From: Alphaproteobacteria bacterium
GTDB taxonomy: Bacteria; Pseudomonadota; Alphaproteobacteria; RF32; CAG-239
Assembly: GCA_017460085.1 (NCBI GenBank)
Contig: JAFUBQ010000007.1
Span: 1-64,000 of the forward strand
Direction: 5' to 3'
Length of the DNA: 64,000 nucleotides
The notes under the pieces are model-generated. The model saw only the letters and a list, made by a program, of their open reading frames with translations, was not told the origin of the DNA and did no database searches. Made by a program: the position numbers and the translations under genes. Shown here piece by piece: positions 1 to 8,400 of the stretch; position 1 is the first letter of the stretch; the number at the start of each line of letters is the position of its first letter.

Positions 1-141
1 CCTAAATCTTCGCGTCATTGATATTCTATATAGCGTTGTTTGCTATACTTTACTTCTTCCATAACCGCAGTATAGCGCGAAGATTTAGGATTGTCTACAT
101 CTACCTGCTTGCGCAGGTAGTGTTACGTTCGAATCATAAAA
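1..141. repeat. Dispersed palindromic repeat, copy 1
   Basis: About 140 bp that recur almost unchanged at 23919-24067. The unit is bounded by an inverted pair, CCTAAATCTTCGCG (1-14) and CGCGAAGATTTAGG (76-89). A second perfect hairpin follows, CTACCTGC/GCAGGTAG (101-108, 113-120). GCTATAC (42-48) can also pair with GTATAGC (70-76), so two folds compete. Both copies abut the terminator of a minus-strand gene. No open reading frame is apparent. It looks like a REP-type non-coding element; the left boundary may lie outside the window. Confidence 0.75.
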
Positions 142-165
142 AAAACACCGATAAAAATCGGTGCT
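138..165 (-). terminator. Rho-independent terminator of gapR
   Basis: CACCGAT (146-152) pairs with ATCGGTG (157-163) around an AAAA loop. Read on the minus strand the stem is followed by a run of T, just downstream of the gapR stop codon. Confidence 0.75.
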
Positions 166-186
166 TTTGCAAATTTTGTATATAAG

Positions 187-450
187 TTAAAAATCTAATG
201 CTTTGCGATATGTTTCAACCACAACTTCCTGTTCATCACGGTCTGCCGCATTCATTTTGCGCAGTTTCAAAATTGTACGCATAGCCTTAACATCAAAGCC
301 GGCGCTTTTAGCTTCGGCAAAAATATCTCGAATATCACTTTGTAATTCTTTTTTTTCTTCTTCCAAACGCTCAATGCGTTCAATAAGAGAGCGCAATCTG
401 TCAGCAGCCACACCGCCTACTTCCGCTTTAACTTGATTTTCATCTGCCAT
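187..450 (-). CDS. gapR: GapR-family nucleoid-associated protein (DUF2312)
   Basis: An 87-residue, almost wholly helical protein. The charged coiled-coil stretch at about residues 17-45 and the FAEAKSAGFDVKAMR segment followed by a Lys/Arg-rich LKLRKM stretch are diagnostic of DUF2312. In Caulobacter, GapR binds overtwisted AT-rich DNA ahead of replication forks and helps type II topoisomerases; the family is nearly restricted to Alphaproteobacteria. The ATG has a good AAGGAG ribosome-binding site. The gene is monocistronic, divergent from pyk, with a clear terminator. Length and sequence look intact. Confidence 0.95.
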   Translation of the reverse strand: MADENQVKAEVGGVAADRLRSLIERIERLEEEKKELQSDIRDIFAEAKSAGFDVKAMRTILKLRKMNAADRDEQEVVVETYRKALDF

Positions 451-548
451 TTTAATTCTCCTTTAAAAAATAATGATGTAATGTCTTAACAAAGTTTTTT
501 ATATTTGACAAGTGCAAAATTTTATGAAATGACCATATTTAAATAGAT

Positions 549-554
549 TATAAT
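549..554 (+). promoter_or_regulatory. Probable -10 element of pyk
   Basis: A perfect TATAAT lies about 55 bases before the chosen pyk start. No good -35 hexamer sits at 16-18 bases; the nearby TTGACA at 505-510 is too far away. Only the -10 is proposed. Confidence 0.4.
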
Positions 555-608
555 TGTTCAGCAAGTATGAACATAAAAAAAATACAATATCATATAAGGG
601 GAAAAATT

Positions 609-2030
609 ATGCCAATAGATACACATACAAAAATTTTAGCAACCATAGGACCATCAACCGCTTCAAAAAACATGATTGAAAAGTTGATAAAATCAGGTGT
701 TGACGCTTTTCGCTTTAACTTCAGCCACGGCACCCATGCAGAGCATGCAGAGCGCTTCAAAATTGTGCGTGAGTTGGCAGCAAAATATAATCGCCACCTT
801 ACTATTGTGGCCGATTTGCAAGGCCCTAAACTTAGAGTCGGAACTTTTAAAACCGATAAAGTTTTGCTTAAAAAAGGGCAAAAATTCACCCTTGATATGA
901 TTGATGAAAACGGTGATGAAACACGTGTGCAACTGCCGCACAAAGAAATTTTTGCGGTTTTAAAGGCCGGCGATAAACTGTTGCTTAATGATGGTAATAT
1001 TGAACTGGAAGTGCTAAAAAATAAAAATCAGGTTGCTGAAACCGTGGTAAAAGTCGGCGGCTATCTTTCGGCGCATAAAGGAGTTAATTTGCCAAATGTA
1101 AAATTGCCGATTTCCGCCATTACCGAAAAAGATAAAAAAGATTTGGAATTTGCCCTTAATCTGGGTGTTGATTGGGTTTGCCTCTCTTTTGTGCAAAGTG
1201 TTCAAGATGTGCGTACGGCACGTAAATTAATTGGTAACCGCGCATGGATTATATCTAAATTAGAAAAACCAAGTGCTGTTGATGAGCTTGATTTAGTTGT
1301 TCGAGAATCAGACGGAATTATGGTTGCCAGAGGCGATTTAGGGGTTGAATGCCCAATTCAAACAGTTCCGGTTTTGCAAAAACGCATTGTAAAAACTTGC
1401 CGCAAATATGGCAGACCGGTCATTGTGGCAACTCAAATGCTGGAATCAATGATTGTTAACCCTACCCCTACCCGTGCCGAAGTTTCCGATGTGGCAACCG
1501 CCGTATTTGACGGTGCCGATGCCGTCATGCTTTCAGCTGAAACAGCTGCCGGTGCTTATCCGGCAGAAGCTGTGGCTATGATGCATCAAATTATTACTCA
1601 AGTGGAAGATGATGCCTCATATTATGCACGCGTACAAATAGATAAAGATTTATCCGACTGTGATGATATGGCCGATGCCATTACCTATGCCGCCAGTGAA
1701 ATGAGCAATGTCTTACCGAATATTGCCGCCACCGTAACTTATTCGGCTACCGGATTCACCACTGTTTCTATGGCGCGTGAGCGTCCATCTTTGCCAATTG
1801 TAGCCATTACTCTAACGCCGGAAGTAGCTCAACGGCTTGGTTTGGTTTGGGGCGTAAGAGCATTTGTTAATCCTGAAGTATTTACCGATATTACCAAGTT
1901 GCAGGAAACTGCGTTGAAAATTGCTAAAGAAGCAAAAATCGGCAAAAAAGGTGAATATCTTGTTATCACCGCCGGGTATCCGATTGGCGTTCCTCGTATG
2001 ACAAACTTGATTTATACCGTGCAGTTGTAG
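609..2030 (+). CDS. pyk: Pyruvate kinase
   Basis: Catalyses phosphoenolpyruvate plus ADP to pyruvate plus ATP in the cytoplasm, the last step of glycolysis. The 474-residue protein has the full family layout: N-terminal barrel with ATIGPS and FRFNFSHG, the catalytic lysine region ISKLEKPSAVDELD (about residue 215), the metal-binding VARGDLGVE (about 240), TQMLESM and TRAEVSDVA, then the C-terminal domain. The frame is open to 567, but the ATG at 609 has AAGGGG seven bases upstream, so it is preferred. Pyruvate made here would feed the pyruvate:ferredoxin oxidoreductase found later in the window. It converges on a DUF3137 gene. Confidence 0.97.
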   Translation: MPIDTHTKILATIGPSTASKNMIEKLIKSGVDAFRFNFSHGTHAEHAERFKIVRELAAKYNRHLTIVADLQGPKLRVGTFKTDKVLLKKGQKFTLDMIDENGDETRVQLPHKEIFAVLKAGDKLLLNDGNIELEVLKNKNQVAETVVKVGGYLSAHKGVNLPNVKLPISAITEKDKKDLEFALNLGVDWVCLSFVQSVQDVRTARKLIGNRAWIISKLEKPSAVDELDLVVRESDGIMVARGDLGVECPIQTVPVLQKRIVKTCRKYGRPVIVATQMLESMIVNPTPTRAEVSDVATAVFDGADAVMLSAETAAGAYPAEAVAMMHQIITQVEDDASYYARVQIDKDLSDCDDMADAITYAASEMSNVLPNIAATVTYSATGFTTVSMARERPSLPIVAITLTPEVAQRLGLVWGVRAFVNPEVFTDITKLQETALKIAKEAKIGKKGEYLVITAGYPIGVPRMTNLIYTVQL

Positions 2031-2043
2031 CAATTATGAATGT

Positions 2044-3015
2044 TTACATACCTGTATGTATGTTTAGCTGTAGAAGCCGCACAATAGAGCAAACCGTATA
2101 AAATTGCTCAAAAGCTAAATCTATGTTTTGTTTGCGTAAATTACTTTTGAAAAATGAATTTGTTTCAAACATATTTTGTTTGGTTGCAATGGCAATCAGC
2201 AGTTTATTATTATTAAAACTGAACTGAATACTTTTTCCTTCATAAAGTTTTTGCAGTTTCAGCAAACGTTCCATAAAAGCAGTGGTCAATAAATAGCGCG
2301 CTTCTATTTGATTATCGGCATATATTTCAAAAATTTTTTCAAAGCGGATATCTTCTAAGCGCACATTTTGCAAACCTTCCGGCCGGCAAAACATATTAAA
2401 CAACCCACGGTCGCACAAACCAATTGTTTGTCCTCTGAAATTTTTATTCATTTCCAATAAAATGCACACACCGCAAAATACATTTTTTTTATGTTCATAG
2501 CTAATGTTCATAATTGCCATGTCTTGTGGTTTTTGCAATTTTTCCTCTGCTATGGTAATTTTAACTCCGTCATATATGCCGCAAAAATAATCGTCACCTT
2601 GATTAATTGTAAAGTCTTTAAATAGTTTGGATTGACGCAAAATTTCACTATCTATTGTTTGCTCAAAAACATATTCAAACGTCCCGAAAAAATTAGCAAA
2701 AGTTGGCATAATTTGATTTTTAACTTTCTTTTTATAGCGATGTATCGGGGCATATAAAAGCATTACAAACAAGCCGGAAACCAACAAAACAGGTCCTACA
2801 TCAGCACTTTCAAACTGCGCCATAATCCATATTGTTGCAACAATTAAAAGCGGATAAAAAATTAGCGACAATCCAAATAATAAAAAAAAGCGAGTTAGAT
2901 ATTTACGGCGTATTTTTTCTTGTTCCTGCAATAATGGGTGCAAATTTGTTTGATAATATATCTCAAACTTTTGCTTTGCTGTTTGATATTCGATGTTTGC
3001 GTTCTTGTCAAACAT
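2044..3015 (-). CDS. DUF3137 membrane protein, paralogue 2
   Basis: A 323-residue protein with a cytoplasmic N-terminal stretch, two adjacent membrane segments at about residues 43-64 and 73-92, and a long soluble C-terminal domain. The stretch DNQIEARYLLTTAFMERL near residue 235 is characteristic of DUF3137, a family of unknown function. It follows the other DUF3137 gene with a one-base overlap of stop and start, so the two are surely co-transcribed with lemA. LemA and DUF3137 neighbours are common in Proteobacteria; a shared membrane role is inferred from that only. Confidence 0.85.
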   Translation of the reverse strand: MFDKNANIEYQTAKQKFEIYYQTNLHPLLQEQEKIRRKYLTRFFLLFGLSLIFYPLLIVATIWIMAQFESADVGPVLLVSGLFVMLLYAPIHRYKKKVKNQIMPTFANFFGTFEYVFEQTIDSEILRQSKLFKDFTINQGDDYFCGIYDGVKITIAEEKLQKPQDMAIMNISYEHKKNVFCGVCILLEMNKNFRGQTIGLCDRGLFNMFCRPEGLQNVRLEDIRFEKIFEIYADNQIEARYLLTTAFMERLLKLQKLYEGKSIQFSFNNNKLLIAIATKQNMFETNSFFKSNLRKQNIDLAFEQFYTVCSIVRLLQLNIHTGM

Positions 3016-3935
3016 TATGCTCCCCTGGCAGAAAGTTCCTGCATTAGTTCAATAAACATAAACACTTCCGCAAATTTTTTATGTAAATTTTTAAAGCTTT
3101 CTTTTTTAATTTTAGGCTGCCAAAGGCCGTTTTTTTCAGAATACAACGTGCTGCTTTCCATATAAACAAATACCTTATTTTCATTTAAGTATAAATAGAT
3201 TTTATTGGTTTTGAAAACATCTCGCACATCTAATATTTTTTCAAAAAAAGGCGAACACAACAGTTTTTTAGGCGCATATTGTTCCGGTGAAAAAATATTA
3301 AAATAAGCGGCTGCCGGAATAAAAATTTGTTCGTTAAGCAATGTCATATTTTCATATTTGTTTTTGTGATAAAAACCACCTTTGGCAAATAGCAAAATTT
3401 GATGCTGTATATTTTGCGGCAACAATATTTCTGCCACAACTCCACGACCAACCGTTTTAGTTTGGCGTTTGTAGATAACCTCAGAAAGCTTTACATCGGC
3501 ACCGCAATACGTTCCTTTTGCTCCATGTTCGGTTTGCACTTTGTCGTGCAAAGGTAAAATCGGCATATGTGCGCCTTGAAAAACTGTTTCAGACGGCGAT
3601 AAACTTTGCCAGTCACCATAAAAACGCAAATATTCGGCAAAAATATCCGGATGCTGCTTTTTTTTATATTGTCTAAGCGGCCATATAACAACTAAAATAG
3701 CTGCTATTAGCAAAAACAATATTTGTTCAATATTCAATGGATGTTCGTATATCAGATGATTAAACAAAACAAACAATGTATTGGCGCAAATCAAAAACAT
3801 CATTGTCCACAAAAAGCCCCAAAAACGCCCACGGTACGTGTCTTTAAGTTTATTAGACTGCTCAATTAAAGGAACTATCTTCTTGTTTAAATATTGTTCA
3901 AATAAATCATCTTCAGAATTTTGCGCTTCAGTCAT
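3015..3935 (-). CDS. DUF3137 membrane protein, paralogue 1
   Basis: A 306-residue relative of the next gene: short charged N-terminus, two membrane segments (about residues 30-50 and 57-78), then a soluble domain. It is more divergent from the family consensus than its partner, with KTNKIYLYLNENKVFVYME in the matching C-terminal region. The open frame reaches 4019 inside lemA, but the ATG at 3935, ten bases after the lemA stop, gives the ordinary operon spacing and the MTEAQNSEDDLFEQYL start that resembles paralogue 2. Function unknown; presence of two tandem copies suggests a heteromeric pair. Confidence 0.75.
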   Translation of the reverse strand: MTEAQNSEDDLFEQYLNKKIVPLIEQSNKLKDTYRGRFWGFLWTMMFLICANTLFVLFNHLIYEHPLNIEQILFLLIAAILVVIWPLRQYKKKQHPDIFAEYLRFYGDWQSLSPSETVFQGAHMPILPLHDKVQTEHGAKGTYCGADVKLSEVIYKRQTKTVGRGVVAEILLPQNIQHQILLFAKGGFYHKNKYENMTLLNEQIFIPAAAYFNIFSPEQYAPKKLLCSPFFEKILDVRDVFKTNKIYLYLNENKVFVYMESSTLYSEKNGLWQPKIKKESFKNLHKKFAEVFMFIELMQELSARGA

Positions 3936-3945
3936 TTTTATTCTT

Positions 3946-4512
3946 TCAATTAAAATAATCCTTTGCATTAACCGGCATACGTTCAGATTCGGCAGCTTCA
4001 AAAAACGGTGTTTTTTCATAAGTAATATGCAACCAATCGGCTATTATACTGCTTGGAAAAATTTCCACTCTGTTTTTCAGCTCGTTAACATTGGCATTAT
4101 AAAAACGCCGAGCCGCCGCAATGTGTTCCTCTACTTCGTTCATACTTTGCATTGCAGTCATCATTGTTTGATTAGACTTCAAATCCGGATAATTCTCAAC
4201 TGATAATTTAAATTCTTGCAACTTCTGATTAAGCATATTTTCTAGTGCTATTTTTTCTTGCGGATTAGCAGCAAAACTATTTTGTATGGCTTTTGTGCGC
4301 AAATCAGCAAGCTCCGTCATCAGCTTCTTTTCGTGTTCCATAAACTTAGCAGCCATTTGCAGCATATTTGGAATTAAATCATAGCGTTTTTTAAGTTGCA
4401 CATCAACATCAGCCATAGATTCATGCACTTTATTGCGACAAACAATCAGCTGAACATACAGCACAAAAACAAACACTAATGCTAAAGCAACAATTAAGCT
4501 TAATATCATCAT
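3946..4512 (-). CDS. lemA: LemA family protein
   Basis: A 188-residue protein with one N-terminal membrane anchor (residues 2-24) and the conserved LemA helix bundle: RNKVHESMADVDVQLKKRYD, LIPNMLQMAAKFMEHEK, then the middle helix with NYPDLKSNQ and the C-terminal RRFYNANVNELKNR and FPSSIIA. In LemA proteins the short N-terminus is outside and the helical domain faces the cytoplasm or, in Gram-negatives, the periplasm; function is not established. AGGAG sits six bases from the first of two ATG codons. It leads the operon lemA-DUF3137-DUF3137. Confidence 0.95.
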   Translation of the reverse strand: MMILSLIVALALVFVFVLYVQLIVCRNKVHESMADVDVQLKKRYDLIPNMLQMAAKFMEHEKKLMTELADLRTKAIQNSFAANPQEKIALENMLNQKLQEFKLSVENYPDLKSNQTMMTAMQSMNEVEEHIAAARRFYNANVNELKNRVEIFPSSIIADWLHITYEKTPFFEAAESERMPVNAKDYFN

Positions 4513-4538
4513 CTGAATCTCCTTTGTTCATCAAAAAA

Positions 4539-4566
4539 ATCATAACATTATTTAGTTAATTTTCAA
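4539..4566 (-). promoter_or_regulatory. Promoter of the lemA operon
   Basis: On the minus strand TTGAAA (4566-4561) and TATGAT (4544-4539) are 16 bases apart, giving a leader of about 20-25 bases to lemA. It is back-to-back with the promoter at 4574-4602. Confidence 0.6.
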
Positions 4567-4573
4567 TAAAAAC

Positions 4574-4602
4574 TTGCATTGAAGTTTTTTTTGTGCTAAA
4601 AT
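4574..4602 (+). promoter_or_regulatory. Promoter of the small basic protein gene
   Basis: TTGCAT (4574-4579) and TAAAAT (4597-4602) with a 17-base spacer. The predicted start near 4609 leaves a very short leader before the AAAGGGG ribosome-binding site. Confidence 0.6.
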
Positions 4603-4621
4603 AAGTCTATAAAGGGGAAAG

Positions 4622-4984
4622 ATGATGGTTAGCAATGCAACATTAAAACTTTTTGAAGAACAGTTTGCAAAAGCTGTGCAAGATAAAATTGACGCAGAAC
4701 ATAAAAATGATTCTGTTAAAATTGCTGAAGCTGAAAAAGCTGCACAAGATGCGCGCGATGCTGTTGCTATTGTAAAACAACAAGAAGAAGTTACCGTTGA
4801 AATTTCAAGCGGCGGAGGTAATTTGCCTCGTAAAATGAGTGATGGCAAGCTAATTCAAACTAAGCGCGGTGTAATAAAAGATAATGAACGCGGCGCACGT
4901 GAAAATCCCGATGTTGTTAAAACTTATGAGCGTCAACGCCCAACTCGCAGCCGCCAACACGTTCGTGAGCGCTCTAGAACATAA
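4622..4984 (+). CDS. Hypothetical small charged protein with Arg-rich tail
   Basis: 120 residues, not recognised. Residues 1-60 are helical and rich in Lys, Glu and Ala; a short SSGGGNLPR hinge follows; the last 40 residues are strongly basic and Arg-rich, ending RQHVRERSRT. No signal peptide, cysteine or membrane segment. A strong AAAGGGG site and a good promoter in front make it a real gene. A nucleic-acid or ribosome-binding role is possible from the basic tail, but this is inference. It stands alone between divergent lemA and a tRNA gene. Confidence 0.65.
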   Translation: MMVSNATLKLFEEQFAKAVQDKIDAEHKNDSVKIAEAEKAAQDARDAVAIVKQQEEVTVEISSGGGNLPRKMSDGKLIQTKRGVIKDNERGARENPDVVKTYERQRPTRSRQHVRERSRT

Positions 4985-5034
4985 TTTTTGTTTTCATTCT
5001 ACAAATAAATTGCGATAATCAATACATAAAATGA

Positions 5035-5063
5035 TTGACATTTGTTTTTTTATGCCTTATACA
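5035..5063 (+). promoter_or_regulatory. Promoter of tRNA-Gln
   Basis: Perfect TTGACA (5035-5040), 17-base spacer, TATACA (5058-5063); start about nine bases before the tRNA. Confidence 0.8.
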
Positions 5064-5078
5064 ACTGGCAAAGATGAA

Positions 5079-5152
5079 TGCTTCATCGTCTAATGGTAGG
5101 ACAGCGGATTCTGACTCCGTCAATCTTGGTTCGAGTCCAGGTGAAGCAGCCA
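5079..5152 (+). tRNA. tRNA-Gln (anticodon CTG)
   Basis: The acceptor arms TGCTTCA and TGAAGCA pair fully, followed by discriminator G and an encoded CCA. The anticodon stem GCGGA/TCCGT closes the loop TTCTGAC, so the anticodon is CTG, reading CAG. The T loop TTCGAGT is normal. Confidence 0.95.
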
Positions 5153-5160
5153 ACAAAGTT

Positions 5161-5184
5161 ACGCCCTTTTGGGGCGTTTTTTTA
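5161..5184 (+). terminator. Terminator of tRNA-Gln
   Basis: ACGCCC (5161-5166) pairs with GGGCGT (5172-5177), followed by seven T. Confidence 0.85.
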
Positions 5185-5229
5185 TTTCAATGTATATTGT
5201 CATTTCTGCACCTAAAGCGGCGCACAAAA

Positions 5230-5420
5230 ATATAAACAGTCATCCATCTCGACTGCGCAAAGCAAAATAAAGATGTCATCGCTCTCGGATGCGCAAAGCG
5301 CAGACGAGTCAGAGAATCTACCGATTATTTTAATTCGAAGATCGCTGGACGATTCCTGCGGAATCGAGCGATGACATAAAATGGACGCACAGCGCCGCGC
5401 AAGGAATGACATTTTTTTTA
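5230..5420. repeat. GC-rich palindromic intergenic element
   Basis: The 340-base space between tRNA-Gln and the autotransporter stop holds no gene. TGTCATCGCTC (5274-5284) is the exact reverse complement of GAGCGATGACA (5366-5376), framing about 80 bases that are much richer in G+C than the flanks; GTCAT and GCGCAAAGC motifs recur inside. This is the look of a palindromic interspersed element of the kind common in Alphaproteobacteria. A 66-codon open frame across it on the minus strand is judged spurious. Confidence 0.5.
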
Positions 5421-5452
5421 TTTATAAATGCCTTGTTTTTTCGCCCAAGGGA

Positions 5453-5488
5453 AAAAAGCAGAGAATAAATTGTTCTCAGCTTTTTTTC
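5453..5488. terminator. Bidirectional terminator after the autotransporter gene
   Basis: AAAAAGCAGAGAA and TTCTCAGCTTTTT pair with one mismatch around a seven-base loop, with T runs on either strand. It lies six bases past the stop codon. Confidence 0.8.
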
Positions 5489-5493
5489 GTGTT

Positions 5494-8400
5494 TTAGAAT
5501 TTATATCGACAGTTCAAAATTCCGCTATGGTCGCGATAATCTTTTCTGAACAGCCCCTCATAGCCGGCACCAAATTCCCAACTATCACCGAATTCTGCCA
5601 TAAAACCAAAATCTGCTTCAATGGCAAAGCGTTTCATGGCACGACCGTCAACAACATAAGATGAACCATTCGATAATTTAACAACGTTGCCATTATTATC
5701 CCGAATAATATCATAATTTACACCTAAATGAGCTTCCGGCGTAATAGTTGCTTCATTAGCAATTTCATACGATTTTTTCAGTTTCACACCGGCAGATGCC
5801 GTAACCACATCATTATGCACCTTACCAATGCGTTTATCATCGCTGTCCTTATAATCATCCTGAGTTATATTTACATAGCTCAAACCTAATTCCGGCGTAA
5901 GCACTGTCTTTTCAGCAACTTCAATATCATACCCTAAATTAGCCTGAGCCTGCGCTGCATAAACATCAAAGTCTGACTTTGTTGTGCCTAAAACAGAATA
6001 TGCTTTACTCTTATAATCAGACCAACCATAGCTCATAAAGCCGTTAACATACCAATCAGCAGGTTTATATTCGGCGTAGAGCATTGCCATATGTGTGTCT
6101 ACATCTGTGCGACGACTGCGGTTTTTAATTTCTCCGTCAGTATATGCATATCCCAAACCAAGTTTAATATTTTGGCTTAACATTTTATCAGCACCCATAG
6201 CAATTCCGTTATTTTTGCTCTTAAATCCGGCATATCCGGCCGAAGCATCAAGTTTGCTCCGATTATGCAAAGCCTTAGACCATACAGTAATTCCGCTTGG
6301 CATATCACCCGAAGCAAGCCCCTTGTTTGCCATACTAACGCTGCTGCTAGTGCGTTCTTTGGCAGCTGATATAGCTGTGGTAATGGTGCTTAGTGTATTT
6401 TCGGTCACCATATTATTGTCATCAGGATTTGCTGCATCTAAAGCTTCAATAAATTTATTTTCTGCTCCTGCAATTTGCGATAATTCATTTAAGCCTTCAG
6501 CAACCGCATTTTGCCGTGCCGAAGTTAAGGCTTGTGCATTATCAACAAAGGCACCCGCAGCACGGGCCGCATTAACCTTCTGCGGGTCATAACGAGTAAC
6601 CGCCTTATTGGCCTTAGTTTTTTCTTCAACCATAAATTGCCCCACTTCATTTTCCGTGAAAGCAAAGCGATTATTAGCAATGTTAACCGCATTCAAAACC
6701 CCTTCAACACTGCCGTAATCTAAGAATTTGAAGTCATACGATTTTCCGCCTGATACATCTAACGCCAGTTTTTTATTCAGCGTAACCGTCAAATTAGTCG
6801 TCGGCTTGCCGCGTGCATCAGTATCGAGCATAAGATTCCCATCTACCAATAATTGGCCATATGTTTCCGCATCTTCAACCTTTAAGGATATGTTAGATTT
6901 GTTCGCCAATAACGCATCGCCGTTGACTATTAATTTTCCGGTGCCTAAATTCAACGTTGATGCATTGCTGCTCAAGCCCGATACCTGAACAATTCCATTA
7001 TCTGCCAAAACAAGAGTTGAACGTTCAAGCGCCAAATCACCATATGCAAAATCATTTTTATCGGCAGTTAATGTAGAATTTTTTAGCTCAGTCCGCCCAA
7101 TGTTTGCAACATTTCCGGCAAACAAGCTGCTCAGTTTGTTTTTAACGTTGCTGAATGTAATATCAACATTGCTGACATCACCGCTTATTAACGCCGCCGA
7201 ATTAGCAACATTCAACGTACCGCCGTTGCCTTTCACTTCACCGTTAATTTTACCTTGCAAATTAAACACCGTATTTTCATCTAAGCTAACATCACCATTA
7301 AGTTGTTGCTTAGCAGCCAAAGCAGCAATAGCTGTGTTTGCTAAATTAACATCAGCATTCATATTGCTGCGAATGTCTAAATAACCCTCGCCGGCAACGT
7401 TGATTTCATTGAATGTGTTATTTTTTTGCATAATAGCTTTAGTGTTTTCTATTTCTAGAACTTCGGCCGATATGCCGGTGAGTGTTGCCGTGTTATAGAT
7501 ATTGTTGCCCTTCTTATCCTTTGCAATATCTGAAGCATAAAATCTTATCCCAGCTTCACTGTTGATATTATTCAAAGTTGCCGTTGTTGTATCATTAATG
7601 TTTAAGTTTCCTAAAAACTCAACATTATTCATTGTTGCCCGCGCATTTTTCACACCATAGTTGCTAATGCTTAAACCTTGCGATTTAACATTATTAAAGG
7701 TAGTATTTGCCGTCATTAACACCGACATTTCATCAATGTTGGTATTAGAAACATTAACGCCGGCCTTAGTATTATTTTCATTATTGATATAAATACCGAA
7801 AGCTCGCAATTCATCTGAATATTCTTTTTCATTACGGCCGCGTGCCTTACCGCTCACCGTTAATGACGAGTCATTGATAGAAATACTATCGGCATAAACT
7901 TTTGCACCGGCAGCAACCTTAACGGTAGAACCGTCGCTTACTTCCATTTTGCCGATATTTCTCTCTCCGGCAGCTAAAGTTAATGTTGCATTTTCCACAT
8001 TCAAATTGTCAAATATAATATCTATGCTGTCATCAAGTGTAAGATTCGCTTTATCTGTTACTTCAAAAGTATCAAGTGTTTCAGCTCCTCCCATATTCAG
8101 ATACGTATTATATGCCTTAGCAATATCTTTTTTAGAGCTGATACCCGAAATACCAAACGAAGTGATACCGCTAAGATTAACATTATATTTATCGCTTGGT
8201 GCTGTTGCGCCTAAAATTAAGCTTCTAACTGAACCGCTTAAATCGGAATTGATAGTACCAATCCATTTAAGGCGAGCGTTTGAAAATACAATTTCGCCAC
8301 CGCCGATATTGTTCAAAACCGCTCCTTTGGCAACGTCAAGTGTTGAATTATCAATATTAATGTTGCCAATAGCTTCTATAACATTCTTACCGCGAACATT

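Noticed and set aside
5212..5412. A 66-codon minus-strand gene in the palindromic element
   Set aside because: It runs across the inverted repeat, has no ribosome-binding site and a low-quality translation.
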